A DNA stretch of 5,070 bases from Acidobacteriota bacterium (GTDB lineage: Bacteria; Acidobacteriota; Blastocatellia; Pyrinomonadales; Pyrinomonadaceae): assembly GCA_020199975.1 (NCBI GenBank), contig JAIVJP010000237.1, positions 1 to 5,070 on the forward strand, in the 5' to 3' direction. Under the pieces are notes generated by a model. That model saw only the letters and a program-made list of their open reading frames with translations, was not told the DNA's origin and ran no database searches. The position numbers and the translations under genes are program-made. Shown here piece by piece: positions 1 through 5,019 of the stretch (the first letter of the stretch is position 1; each line of letters opens with the position of its first letter).

Positions 1-1
1 C

Positions 2-130
2 AGGGGCGAGACTTTGGAAAAGGCACTCGGCCATTGCTACAACGCCGTGGAGCAAATCAAATGGGAAGGGATGCAGTACCGACGCGACATCGGCAGATTT
101 AGGGAGCCCCCGTCCAAAACAAGTGGCTGA
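2..130 (+). CDS. purD: Phosphoribosylamine-glycine ligase (GAR synthetase), C-terminal end only
   Basis: This is the last 42 codons of a gene that begins before the window; the frame is open from base 2 to a TGA at 128-130. PurD joins glycine to phosphoribosylamine with ATP in the second step of de novo purine synthesis, in the cytoplasm. The visible tail has the family's C-terminal pattern: G-E-T-L-E-x-A at residues 2-8 of the fragment, an A-V-E-x-I helix at 15-19, then E-G-M-x-Y-R-R-D-I-G at 22-31, where the Y-R-x-D-I-G ending is characteristic of PurD. About 11 extra residues follow that motif. The ATP-grasp core lies outside the window, so the call rests on this short tail alone. No clear intrinsic terminator follows the stop. 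Confidence 0.82.
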   Translation, partial: RGETLEKALGHCYNAVEQIKWEGMQYRRDIGRFREPPSKTSG

Positions 131-238
131 ACAGGTCTACAGGATATTGACCCTAATCGCACTAATGGATGAAGTCTAATTCTCGGTTTTTCTCTCGGCG
201 CCTGTCCCACAGAAAAAGCAGGGTAGCGCGCCCCTATC

Positions 239-267
239 TGGAGCCTGTACTTAAGTGCTGTTATACT
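239..267 (+). promoter_or_regulatory. Candidate extended -10 promoter for the pspA operon
   Basis: TATACT at 262-267 is preceded by TG at 259-260 with one base between, which makes an extended -10 element. A weak -35 (TGGAGC, 239-244, three of six consensus bases) lies 17 bases upstream. Transcription would start near 274 and give a leader of about 140 nt before pspA. No sigma54 (-24/-12) element of the kind that drives enterobacterial psp was seen. This is a prediction from sequence only. Confidence 0.5.
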
Positions 268-397
268 CCGGCTTCGTTTTCCGCTTGTAACTTGAACTGC
301 CCCGGGTAAAGCATCGTACAGAAATACATGCGGCCGGACGAATTTTGGTTCCGGGCAAGCACGAAGGGGCCAACGCAGAATCGGACACCTTTTTGCT

Positions 398-403
398 GGA
401 GGA
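398..403 (+). promoter_or_regulatory. Ribosome binding site of pspA
   Basis: GGAGGA at 398-403 is a strong Shine-Dalgarno sequence ten bases upstream of the ATG at 414. It fixes the start of the PspA protein, as does the family-typical beginning M-G-L-W-S-R. Confidence 0.8.
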
Positions 404-413
404 TAGCTGACAA

Positions 414-1190
414 ATGGGACTTTGGAGCAGAGTTAAGCGCTCAATGCGCGCACTGTTCGGTGGCTTAATCGAGGCGACTGAAAACCCCGAACTAGTGCTT
501 CAGCAAACTATTAGAGACATGCGTGACCGCGTCCCTGAGTTGAACAACTCTGTGGCTCAGGTGATGGCTACCGAGAAGCTCCTCGGGAAGAGCAAAGAAC
601 GCCTTGAAACTCAGGTCGTCGACCTCGATTCCAAGATTCGCGCCTCGGTAAAGATGGGGCGCGACGATATTGCCACCGCTTACATCGGCCAGCTTCAGCA
701 GGCGCAGGTGGACCTGCAAAAAACCTCGCAGCAATTTGAGCATGCCACTCTGGCGTCCAAACAGGCGCTCAAAGCCCGCGATAATTATGTATTGCAAATG
801 CAGCGGCGGACCGCCGAGGCGATGCAACTGATTAATCAGTCAAAGCAGGCAAAGCTCCAGGAACAGTTGGCGCAGACGATGGAATCTTTCCAGATCGGCG
901 ACGACGCTTCGACGTTTAATGAGATGCGGGACAAAATTGATCGTCGCGCAGCCGCCGCAGAGGCCAAGATGCAACTTGGCGCCGCGTCCGTCGATAATCA
1001 AATGCAGGATATCGAACGTGAAGCGATGGATATGCAGTTGCAGGATAAGCTGCTGTCCTACAAACGAGATATGGGACTTTTACCGGTCTCAACCTCCGGC
1101 AGTGAGCCACAAGCTCTGCCGGCGCCCGGTGACACCAGTACAAGCGATCAGAAAAGCGCCGTAGTAAATAACGGCAGTGATAATAACTGA
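414..1190 (+). CDS. pspA: PspA/IM30 (Vipp1) family membrane-stress protein
   Basis: The 258-residue protein belongs to the PspA/IM30 family, whose members bind the inner face of the cytoplasmic membrane, assemble into large ESCRT-III-like rings or rods, and protect membrane integrity under stress. What is seen: an amphipathic N-terminal helix (residues 1-20, starting M-G-L-W-S-R), the family motif E-N-P-E-L-V-L-Q-Q near 24-31 followed by I-R-D-M (33-36), and long charged heptad-like helices from about 25 to 155 and 168 to 220. The last 35 or so residues (from about 223) are rich in Ser, Pro, Gly, Thr and Asn and look disordered, which makes the protein longer than E. coli PspA (about 222 residues) and closer to Vipp1 in size. 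A membrane/coiled-coil gene follows after 17 bases, so the two likely form an operon. No pspF, pspB or pspC is visible, so regulation probably differs from the enterobacterial system. Confidence 0.93.
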   Translation: MGLWSRVKRSMRALFGGLIEATENPELVLQQTIRDMRDRVPELNNSVAQVMATEKLLGKSKERLETQVVDLDSKIRASVKMGRDDIATAYIGQLQQAQVDLQKTSQQFEHATLASKQALKARDNYVLQMQRRTAEAMQLINQSKQAKLQEQLAQTMESFQIGDDASTFNEMRDKIDRRAAAAEAKMQLGAASVDNQMQDIEREAMDMQLQDKLLSYKRDMGLLPVSTSGSEPQALPAPGDTSTSDQKSAVVNNGSDNN

Positions 1191-1207
1191 GTCTGAAAAT
1201 CTCTTAG

Positions 1208-2083
1208 GTGGATCCCGAAAATGGTCCTTCTTGGCTTTCTAAGTATATGGCCGAGTTTCCGAAGTTTGATGTTAAGTATCTGAAAGAGGCTTTTAAGGAA
1301 CCCCTTAACTTCTGGGGGATGGCAGGGTTTGCCGTCGCCGCCGCCTACGTTCAAGATGTGACCCCGCTGGCTGCAGCACTCGCTGTCGAAACTGCCTATC
1401 TAGTTACCGTGCCAGCCACATCACTTTACCGACGACTGGTCGACCGCCGCGAGAAGCAGCGGCTTAATAAGCTACGCGAACAGCAGCGCGAAGCTCAAAT
1501 AAAAGGGTTCGATCCGCGTGAGCGCGAAGCCGTGGAATATCTGCGTTGGATGAAGAATCAGATTTATTCCAACTACAAGAAGTTTACCGGCACAAAACAA
1601 ATTCCCTCAAACATTCAAAGCTTGGACCAGCGCTGGGAAGATTTCGTAGACCTGTTGGATGTCTATCGCCGGCGTAAGCAACATCTCAGATCTATTAACC
1701 GCCAGGCTGTGCAAAATCAACTGGTGCAGGCGGAACGTGCCGTTGAGGCGTCCCGGGATGACCGTGAGAAGCGCATACAGCAATCGAATGTCGAGATACT
1801 CAAGAGAAGAGTTGCCGCTTTCAAGGATATCGAGCGCTCAGTAAAACTCGTCGAAGGCCAGTTGCAGTCCATCGAAAACTTCTTCGGTCTCGTCAATGAT
1901 CAGGTAGTAACGTTGCCGACTCCTGAAAGGGTCTCCTCACTCGATTTCGAGCAGCTCAGCGATTCGATTGCCATGACCAAGCAGATGCTCGAAGAAACCT
2001 CAGATACATTTGCCGCACTGGATACGCAGGCCTTCGTGCTCGGTAGGTGCAGATCCGGGGACTATGTAACCGCTGAGGGATGA
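1208..2083 (+). CDS. Unrecognised membrane-anchored coiled-coil protein in an operon with pspA
   Basis: I do not recognise this 291-residue protein as a named family. The GTG at 1208 is the first possible start, because a TAG codon lies directly before it in frame; no good Shine-Dalgarno is visible, and an ATG at 1247 is the alternative. Residues 34-48 and about 51-70 are two hydrophobic segments separated by a short turn with an Asp (Q-D at 49-50), suggesting a membrane hairpin. An Arg/Lys-rich stretch (75-98) follows, as expected for a cytoplasmic flank. Residues 100-275 are charged, largely helical and low in Gly and Pro apart from local breaks near 127-135 and 236-240, suggesting coiled coils. 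The 17-base spacing to pspA implies co-transcription and probably translational coupling. A role as membrane partner or anchor for PspA is inference from position and topology. The last dozen residues, with Cys and Gly, look unlike the rest, so a frameshift near the end cannot be excluded. Confidence 0.75.
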   Translation: MDPENGPSWLSKYMAEFPKFDVKYLKEAFKEPLNFWGMAGFAVAAAYVQDVTPLAAALAVETAYLVTVPATSLYRRLVDRREKQRLNKLREQQREAQIKGFDPREREAVEYLRWMKNQIYSNYKKFTGTKQIPSNIQSLDQRWEDFVDLLDVYRRRKQHLRSINRQAVQNQLVQAERAVEASRDDREKRIQQSNVEILKRRVAAFKDIERSVKLVEGQLQSIENFFGLVNDQVVTLPTPERVSSLDFEQLSDSIAMTKQMLEETSDTFAALDTQAFVLGRCRSGDYVTAEG

Positions 2084-2107
2084 AGGTCCTTAAGCTTCTC
2101 CGGCCGC

Positions 2108-2136
2108 TTACCCTCTCCTCAAACATGGACTATAAT
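2108..2136 (+). promoter_or_regulatory. Weak candidate promoter with a perfect TATAAT
   Basis: TATAAT at 2131-2136 matches the -10 consensus exactly. The sequence 17 bases upstream, TTACCC at 2108-2113, is a poor -35. It lies 25 bases downstream of the preceding stop codon and about 400 bases before nrdJ. It may be a secondary promoter for a long nrdJ leader, the start of a small RNA, or chance. Confidence 0.25.
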
Positions 2137-2297
2137 TTTCTGGTGACTTGCCTCTCTCTCTGAGGACCAGAACGCGAGCTCCAGACTACCCGATTCAGAG
2201 TGAAAAAGACCTTGAAACTACGGCCTGTCAGTAAGTTAGTTGTTAAGGTTGAGTCTCAATTAACACACTCTATTGCATTGATAAAAAAGATGACCAC

Positions 2298-2327
2298 AAC
2301 ATATTGACATAGATGTTACAAAGATGT
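2298..2327 (+). repeat. Overlapping inverted and direct repeats across the nrdJ promoter (operator candidate)
   Basis: AACAT (2298-2302) is mirrored by ATGTT (2313-2317), and ACAT (2307-2310) by ATGT (2313-2316). AGATGT occurs at 2311-2316 and again at 2322-2327, a spacing of 11 bases or about one helical turn. All lie on or between the -35 and -10. Class II reductase genes are often controlled by NrdR; the CAAxATxTTG-like imperfect palindrome at 2297-2306 is only loosely similar to an NrdR box, so the regulator is left unnamed. Confidence 0.35.
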
Positions 2328-2332
2328 ATATT
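2304..2332 (+). promoter_or_regulatory. Near-consensus sigma70-type promoter of nrdJ
   Basis: TTGACA at 2304-2309 is a perfect -35. It is separated by exactly 17 bases from TATATT at 2327-2332, which matches five of six -10 bases. The element lies in an AT-rich island, and the predicted start near 2339 gives a leader of about 200 nt before the nrdJ ATG. Short repeats overlap it (see the next entry), which suggests that a regulator could block RNA polymerase here. Confidence 0.8.
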
Positions 2333-2381
2333 GCGCTCCGCTTGAGGCGAGGCGGGTTATTTTGGAGCAGCGGCAGGCCCC

Positions 2382-2407
2382 CTGAGTTGCTGTTCAGCAG
2401 GTTTTTT
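2382..2407 (+). terminator. Weak hairpin plus T6 run in the nrdJ leader (attenuator candidate)
   Basis: Several mutually exclusive short stems are possible here: CTGAG (2382-2386) with TTCAG (2393-2397), TGCT (2388-2391) with AGCA (2396-2399), or CCTG (2381-2384) with CAGG (2398-2401). TTTTTT at 2402-2407 follows directly. It would lie about 45-70 nt into the nrdJ transcript. The stems are short, so this is at best a conditional or weak terminator. Confidence 0.35.
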
Positions 2408-2454
2408 ATCGCTTCGAATAAAGCCAACCGCAGTATCCGCTACAACATTTTGAA

Positions 2455-2489
2455 TCGGCGTCTGAGTATTATTGCGCCGAACTGTTTTT
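2455..2489 (+). terminator. Second leader hairpin followed by a T5 run
   Basis: TCGGCG (2455-2460) pairs perfectly with CGCCGA (2475-2480) around a 14-base loop, and TTTTT occurs at 2485-2489 after four bases. The G+C-rich stem and T run resemble an attenuator within the nrdJ leader, although the loop is large and the T run is displaced by four bases. Confidence 0.35.
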
Positions 2490-2502
2490 GAAATCCTTAC
2501 TG

Positions 2503-2529
2503 CTCGCGTGTCCCCGGGCGCGAGAAAGG
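2503..2529 (+). promoter_or_regulatory. Third leader hairpin abutting the nrdJ ribosome binding site
   Basis: CTCGCG (2503-2508) pairs perfectly with CGCGAG (2519-2524) around a 10-base loop. The 3' arm runs into the purine-rich ribosome site GAGAAAGG (2522-2529), which lies eight bases before the ATG at 2538. If the stem forms, it would partly cover the ribosome site and could limit translation. This site also decides the start: 2538 has it, whereas the upstream TTG at 2472 does not. Confidence 0.45.
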
Positions 2530-2537
2530 CAAAGAAG

Positions 2538-3095
2538 ATGAGCGCAGCTTTCGGCAAACAGACGCCCAACATAAACCCACCTCCGTCGGTCTCCGCAACG
2601 AGGCGTAAGAGCCAACCCCTCGGGCTTAACGCCAAGCGCGTAATTAGCAAACGATATTCGTTGAAGGATGCGAAAGCGCGCCCCCTTGAAGAGTGGCCGG
2701 ATATCGTCCGTCGCGTAGTGGGTCACGTATCGGCTGCCGAAAAAGATCCCTCGAAGCGCGATGAGTTCTTCGAGGTAGTGAGCCAGATAATGCTCGCGCG
2801 TGAGTTTGTTCCAAACACTCCCTGCCTGGTAAACGCAGGCAAAGCCAATGGACAACTGGCCGCTTGTTTCGTTCTTGATGTCCCCGACTCGATCACGGGC
2901 ATCATGGATCACGCCAAGGCTGCCGCAACCATTCATCAGACCGGAGGCGGTACGGGAATGACTTATGAATTTCTCAGGCCGTCCGGTGCGTTGGTTGGTT
3001 CCACGCGCGGGGTGGCTTCTGGTCCAGTCTCGTTCATGAACATTGATACGCGTCACTCATCCCGATGTGCTGCGCTTTATTCATGCCAAGAATGA
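2538..3095 (+). CDS. nrdJ: NrdJ fragment A: N-terminal part up to the specificity loop
   Basis: This piece starts at an ATG with a good ribosome site. Residues 1-30 are a polar, Pro-containing leader, and there is no sign of an ATP-cone. The reductase N-terminal domain begins near residue 31 (N-A-K-R-V-I-S-K-R-Y-S-L-K-D). F-V-P-N-T-P-C-L-V-N-A-G lies at 90-101, and Cys110 in Q-L-A-A-C-F-V-L is the first of the redox-active cysteine pair. G-G-G-T-G-M (136-141) and the R-P-S-G...G-S-T-R-G-V-A-S-G-P-V-S-F-M-N-I segment (147-169) belong to the start of the barrel and effector-binding region. Homology stops at I169 (about 3044). The remaining residues to the TGA at 3093-3095 are out-of-frame reading of the next piece. 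The family expects F-D-x-A-T and then Q-G-G-x-R-R-G-A at this point. Confidence 0.85.
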   Translation: MSAAFGKQTPNINPPPSVSATRRKSQPLGLNAKRVISKRYSLKDAKARPLEEWPDIVRRVVGHVSAAEKDPSKRDEFFEVVSQIMLAREFVPNTPCLVNAGKANGQLAACFVLDVPDSITGIMDHAKAAATIHQTGGGTGMTYEFLRPSGALVGSTRGVASGPVSFMNIDTRHSSRCAALYSCQE

Positions 3096-4134
3096 TCAGC
3101 ACTCGCTGACCAACTTCAACATCTCCGTCAATGTAACAGACAAGTTTTTGAAGGCAGTTGATAACAATGAGTGGTTCCAGCTCGAGTTCAACGGGGAGCC
3201 GTGGAATGACTCGATCTACGATCCTGTGCGAGACGGCGACTATGTTGTCTACCGGCGTACTGATGGCTCAACCGTGACTTTCCCGGACCAGCAGTCGTAT
3301 GTGGATGCGGATCTTTCCAAGTGCACTATTGAAGAACCGCCGCGGCCGGGGATGGTGTTCGCACCCGACATATGGAATCGTATTGTTGCCAGCGCACACA
3401 GGTATGCCGAGCCGGGCATTGCTTTTATCGACGAGGTGAATCGTCATAACCATATGATGAAGTCGATGGGGCCGATATATTCGTGCAATCCCTGCGGCGA
3501 ACAGTTTCTGCATTTCTCGAATTCCTGCAATCTTGGTTCGATTGATCTGGCGAAGTTTTATGACGCCGACAATCGGGTTGACTGGGATCGTCTGCGTGAA
3601 GTAACACATCTCTGCACGCGTTTCCTGGACAATGTAATCGACACCTGCGCCTGGCCTCTGCCGGAGATCAACGATGTCGTGACTCGGACACGGCCGGTCG
3701 GCCTCGGGATCATGGGTTTTGCGGATCTCTGTCTGAGTCTCAAAGTGACCTATGGCTCGCCGGCTTCCATTGATCTGATGGATGAAATGATGGGCTTCAT
3801 TCGTCGCGAGTCGTGGATCGCCAGTATTAAGCTGGGAGCCGAGAAGGGAACGTTCCCGGAGTTTGAGCCAAACCGCGAGGCTTACGAAGACTTCCTCTAC
3901 AACCAGATCGGGATTCCGCGCGATGTGCCGCTAACACCGCGCAACTACGAAGTCACGACCATCGCACCCACCGGAACGATTTCCCTCGTTGCGGAAACCT
4001 CTTCGGGCATTGAACCCAGTTTCTCATGGGCCTATGTGCGCAAAGACACGCTCGGCACGCGTACTTATGTACACACGCCTGCAACGGTGCCGTGGACGAT
4101 ACCGTCGAGTCGGTCGACCATCTTTATAGATTAG
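3043..4134 (+). CDS. nrdJ: NrdJ fragment B: catalytic barrel with the thiyl-radical finger loop
   Basis: The frame is open from a TTG at 3043, which is not a real start; homology begins at I-R-V-T-H-P-D-V (3046). Counting from 3043, N149-P-C151-G-E153 is the finger loop: Cys151 would carry the catalytic thiyl radical, with Asn149 and Glu153 as partner residues. C162 in S-C-N-L-G-S-I is the second redox cysteine, the mate of the one in fragment A. P-T-G-T-I-S (309-314) is the substrate phosphate-binding loop, followed by S-G-I-E-P (320-325). Homology ends at T-Y-V-H-T (341-345, about 4077). The final 18 residues to the TAG at 4132 are out-of-frame reading of fragment C. All catalytic residues are intact, so the damage lies at the edges only. 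Confidence 0.9.
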   Translation: MIRVTHPDVLRFIHAKNDQHSLTNFNISVNVTDKFLKAVDNNEWFQLEFNGEPWNDSIYDPVRDGDYVVYRRTDGSTVTFPDQQSYVDADLSKCTIEEPPRPGMVFAPDIWNRIVASAHRYAEPGIAFIDEVNRHNHMMKSMGPIYSCNPCGEQFLHFSNSCNLGSIDLAKFYDADNRVDWDRLREVTHLCTRFLDNVIDTCAWPLPEINDVVTRTRPVGLGIMGFADLCLSLKVTYGSPASIDLMDEMMGFIRRESWIASIKLGAEKGTFPEFEPNREAYEDFLYNQIGIPRDVPLTPRNYEVTTIAPTGTISLVAETSSGIEPSFSWAYVRKDTLGTRTYVHTPATVPWTIPSSRSTIFID

Positions 4135-4952
4135 GTCGTCAGCTTGGTTGCAAAGCTGTCAGTTACTATCGCGATGGGTCGCGCGACAATCAGGTGCTTA
4201 CGTCGATGAAGGTGGAAGAGAAGAGCGAGACTGCCTGCAACACCGAAGCGACTGCGGAAGTGCTTGACGAGCCGCCCGCAAGCCATGCTGATGCGGCGCA
4301 CGTCCTTGCCATCGATCCCGAAGCTGAAGGGTTAGCCAGATCCGAAGCCGGAGCATTAGTAAGAGAACAGGCAGACGATGAAGCGAAGGCGGAAGCCGAG
4401 AACGCTGCGAGGCTCCGCTCTGACGCCGGGATCGCCGCACCGGAACTTACAGCGATTCGCATCGAACGTCCTCGCGAGTTAAGCGGCGCCACCTGGCAGA
4501 TTCCCTTTGATGGTCAGAATCTCTACGTCACGGTGAATCACGATAGCCGCATGATCCAGGAAGTATTCGCCACCGGACCAATCAGCGGTGGTGTGGGACT
4601 CCTCGCATCGAAGATGCTGCGTGGTGGCTTCGACGCTGCGGAAGTCGCTTACAGTCTTAACAAAGTGACCGGCACGCATGCGGTTTGGTTCAACGAGCGT
4701 CTACTAACCTCGCCCGAACAAGCCGTCGCCGAGTGCATCATGATCACCAACCGCCGTTTGCAGGCTCTCCCCGATTCGGCGCGCGCCCTTGGAAAGCAGC
4801 AGGCGCAGGCCAATGCACAGGTGTCGACTGCGCCGGTCACCGGCGCGATCATGTCGACAATGGCCGGCATCTGCCCCGAGTGCAAAGGTCAGCTCGAACA
4901 CGCAAGCGGCTGTGACTTCTGTCGCGATTGTGGTTATTCCAAGTGTAAGTAA
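4077..4952 (+). CDS. nrdJ: NrdJ fragment C: end of barrel, Ala/Glu-rich linker, TSCPD domain and cysteine tail
   Basis: Homology resumes at A-C-N-G-A-V-D-D-T-V-E (4077). The frame itself is open from an ATG at 4026, but the first 17 residues from there are meaningless. Numbered from 4026, residues 26-58 give the barrel end with L-G-C-K-A and Y-Y-R-D-G-S-R (47-53). Residues 61-143 are a low-complexity acidic, Ala- and Glu-rich linker. Residues 148 to about 242 (R-P-R-E-L-S-G onward, with L-Y-V-T-V-N and E-V-F) form the TSCPD domain often found at the end of class II reductases. The tail holds Cys at 283, 286, 296, 299, 302 and 307 (C-P-E-C, then C-x2-C-x2-C-x4-C), which would bind zinc and/or re-reduce the active-site disulfide. 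The TAA at 4950 lies 22 bases before a strong terminator, so this is the natural gene end. Confidence 0.88.
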   Translation, partial: ACNGAVDDTVESVDHLYRLGRQLGCKAVSYYRDGSRDNQVLTSMKVEEKSETACNTEATAEVLDEPPASHADAAHVLAIDPEAEGLARSEAGALVREQADDEAKAEAENAARLRSDAGIAAPELTAIRIERPRELSGATWQIPFDGQNLYVTVNHDSRMIQEVFATGPISGGVGLLASKMLRGGFDAAEVAYSLNKVTGTHAVWFNERLLTSPEQAVAECIMITNRRLQALPDSARALGKQQAQANAQVSTAPVTGAIMSTMAGICPECKGQLEHASGCDFCRDCGYSKCK

Positions 4953-4974
4953 GCTGGAAGTTGACTCCTTATTC

Positions 4975-5010
4975 AAGAGCCGCCGCGAGAAGTTCGCGGC
5001 GGTTCTTTGT
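4975..5010 (+). terminator. Strong intrinsic terminator of nrdJ
   Basis: A 14-bp stem (4975-4988 with 4994-5007, one G-U pair, nine consecutive G/C pairs) closes a five-base loop and is followed by a T-rich tract (the 3' arm ends in CTTT, then GTTAT). It starts 22 bases after the nrdJ stop codon. The A-rich 5' flank and T-rich 3' side make it possibly active in both directions. Confidence 0.88.
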
Positions 5011-5019
5011 TATCTGAAT

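Larger units (their letters stand above)
2084..2537 (+). other. 454-base gene-free stretch: nrdJ promoter and structured leader
   Basis: No convincing protein gene is seen here on either strand. Positions 2084-2260 hold only a weak TATAAT and a 6-bp inverted repeat (2158-2163 with 2195-2200, 31-base loop), with no T run and so no convincing terminator for the upstream operon. Positions 2263-2335 form an AT-rich island with the strong promoter and short repeats. Positions 2340-2537 would be the untranslated leader of nrdJ and hold three hairpins. The frame of nrdJ stays open upstream to a TTG at 2472, but that extension lacks a ribosome site and runs through two of the hairpins, so it is treated as leader. 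Confidence 0.6.
2538..4952 (+). pseudogene. nrdJ: Adenosylcobalamin-dependent (class II) ribonucleotide reductase, broken by two internal deletions
   Basis: Read as a whole, this region encodes a class II ribonucleotide reductase, which uses adenosylcobalamin to generate the thiyl radical that reduces ribonucleotides to deoxyribonucleotides for DNA synthesis in the cytoplasm. Similarity is continuous in three pieces: 2538 to about 3044 (frame of 2538), about 3046 to 4077 (next frame), and about 4077 to 4952 (frame of 2538 again). At each junction a block conserved across the family is missing, so these are deletions rather than single-base slips. As both outer pieces share a frame, the total missing length is a multiple of three. 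The product cannot be a complete reductase as written. The coding sequence otherwise looks well preserved, with no in-frame stops inside the homologous parts, which favours very recent damage or an assembly/sequence error over an old pseudogene. Confidence 0.85.

Noticed and set aside
147..180. TTGACC (147-152) with TCTAAT (175-180) as a promoter
   Set aside because: The spacer is 22 bases, outside the usable range.
131..413. Sigma54 promoter for pspA, as in enterobacteria
   Set aside because: No GG-N10-GC element with the expected flanks was found; the extended -10 at 259-267 is a better candidate.
919..1164. 81-codon plus-strand frame inside pspA
   Set aside because: It overlaps pspA completely in another frame and its composition (many Cys, Arg, Pro) is typical of a shadow frame.
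2472..2537. Upstream TTG at 2472 as the start of nrdJ
   Set aside because: It lies inside a hairpin without a Shine-Dalgarno, whereas the ATG at 2538 has one at normal distance; the extra 22 residues do not resemble the family's N terminus.
2340..2537. Classical cobalamin riboswitch upstream of nrdJ
   Set aside because: I could not find the conserved B12-box (GCCACTG-like) core, and the space before the first T run is too short for the full aptamer.
2357..2650. 97-codon minus-strand frame over the nrdJ leader
   Set aside because: Its sequence is the complement of leader hairpins and nrdJ codons, with no recognisable domain and no start signal.
3043..3045. TTG at 3043 as an independent start of a second protein (split reductase)
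   Set aside because: No ribosome site precedes it, and conserved residues are missing between the pieces, so a functional split gene is unlikely.
2469..3056. 195-codon open frame on the minus strand opposite the start of nrdJ
   Set aside because: It mirrors the nrdJ coding sequence and leader, has no family features or ribosome site, and the plus strand carries clear reductase motifs.
3048..4062. ACGCGT at 3048 and 4057, each close to an nrdJ break, as a sign of restriction-related rearrangement
   Set aside because: A third copy at 3616 lies in intact sequence and the second is part of native codons, so the coincidence is weak.
3036..4090. Intein or self-splicing intron in nrdJ, a common host gene for both
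   Set aside because: These would add sequence between conserved blocks. Here sequence is missing at both junctions, and no intein or intron motifs are present.
4190..4885. Several minus-strand frames opposite fragment C
   Set aside because: They are Ala/Ser- or Arg-rich shadows of the repetitive linker and TSCPD codons on the plus strand.
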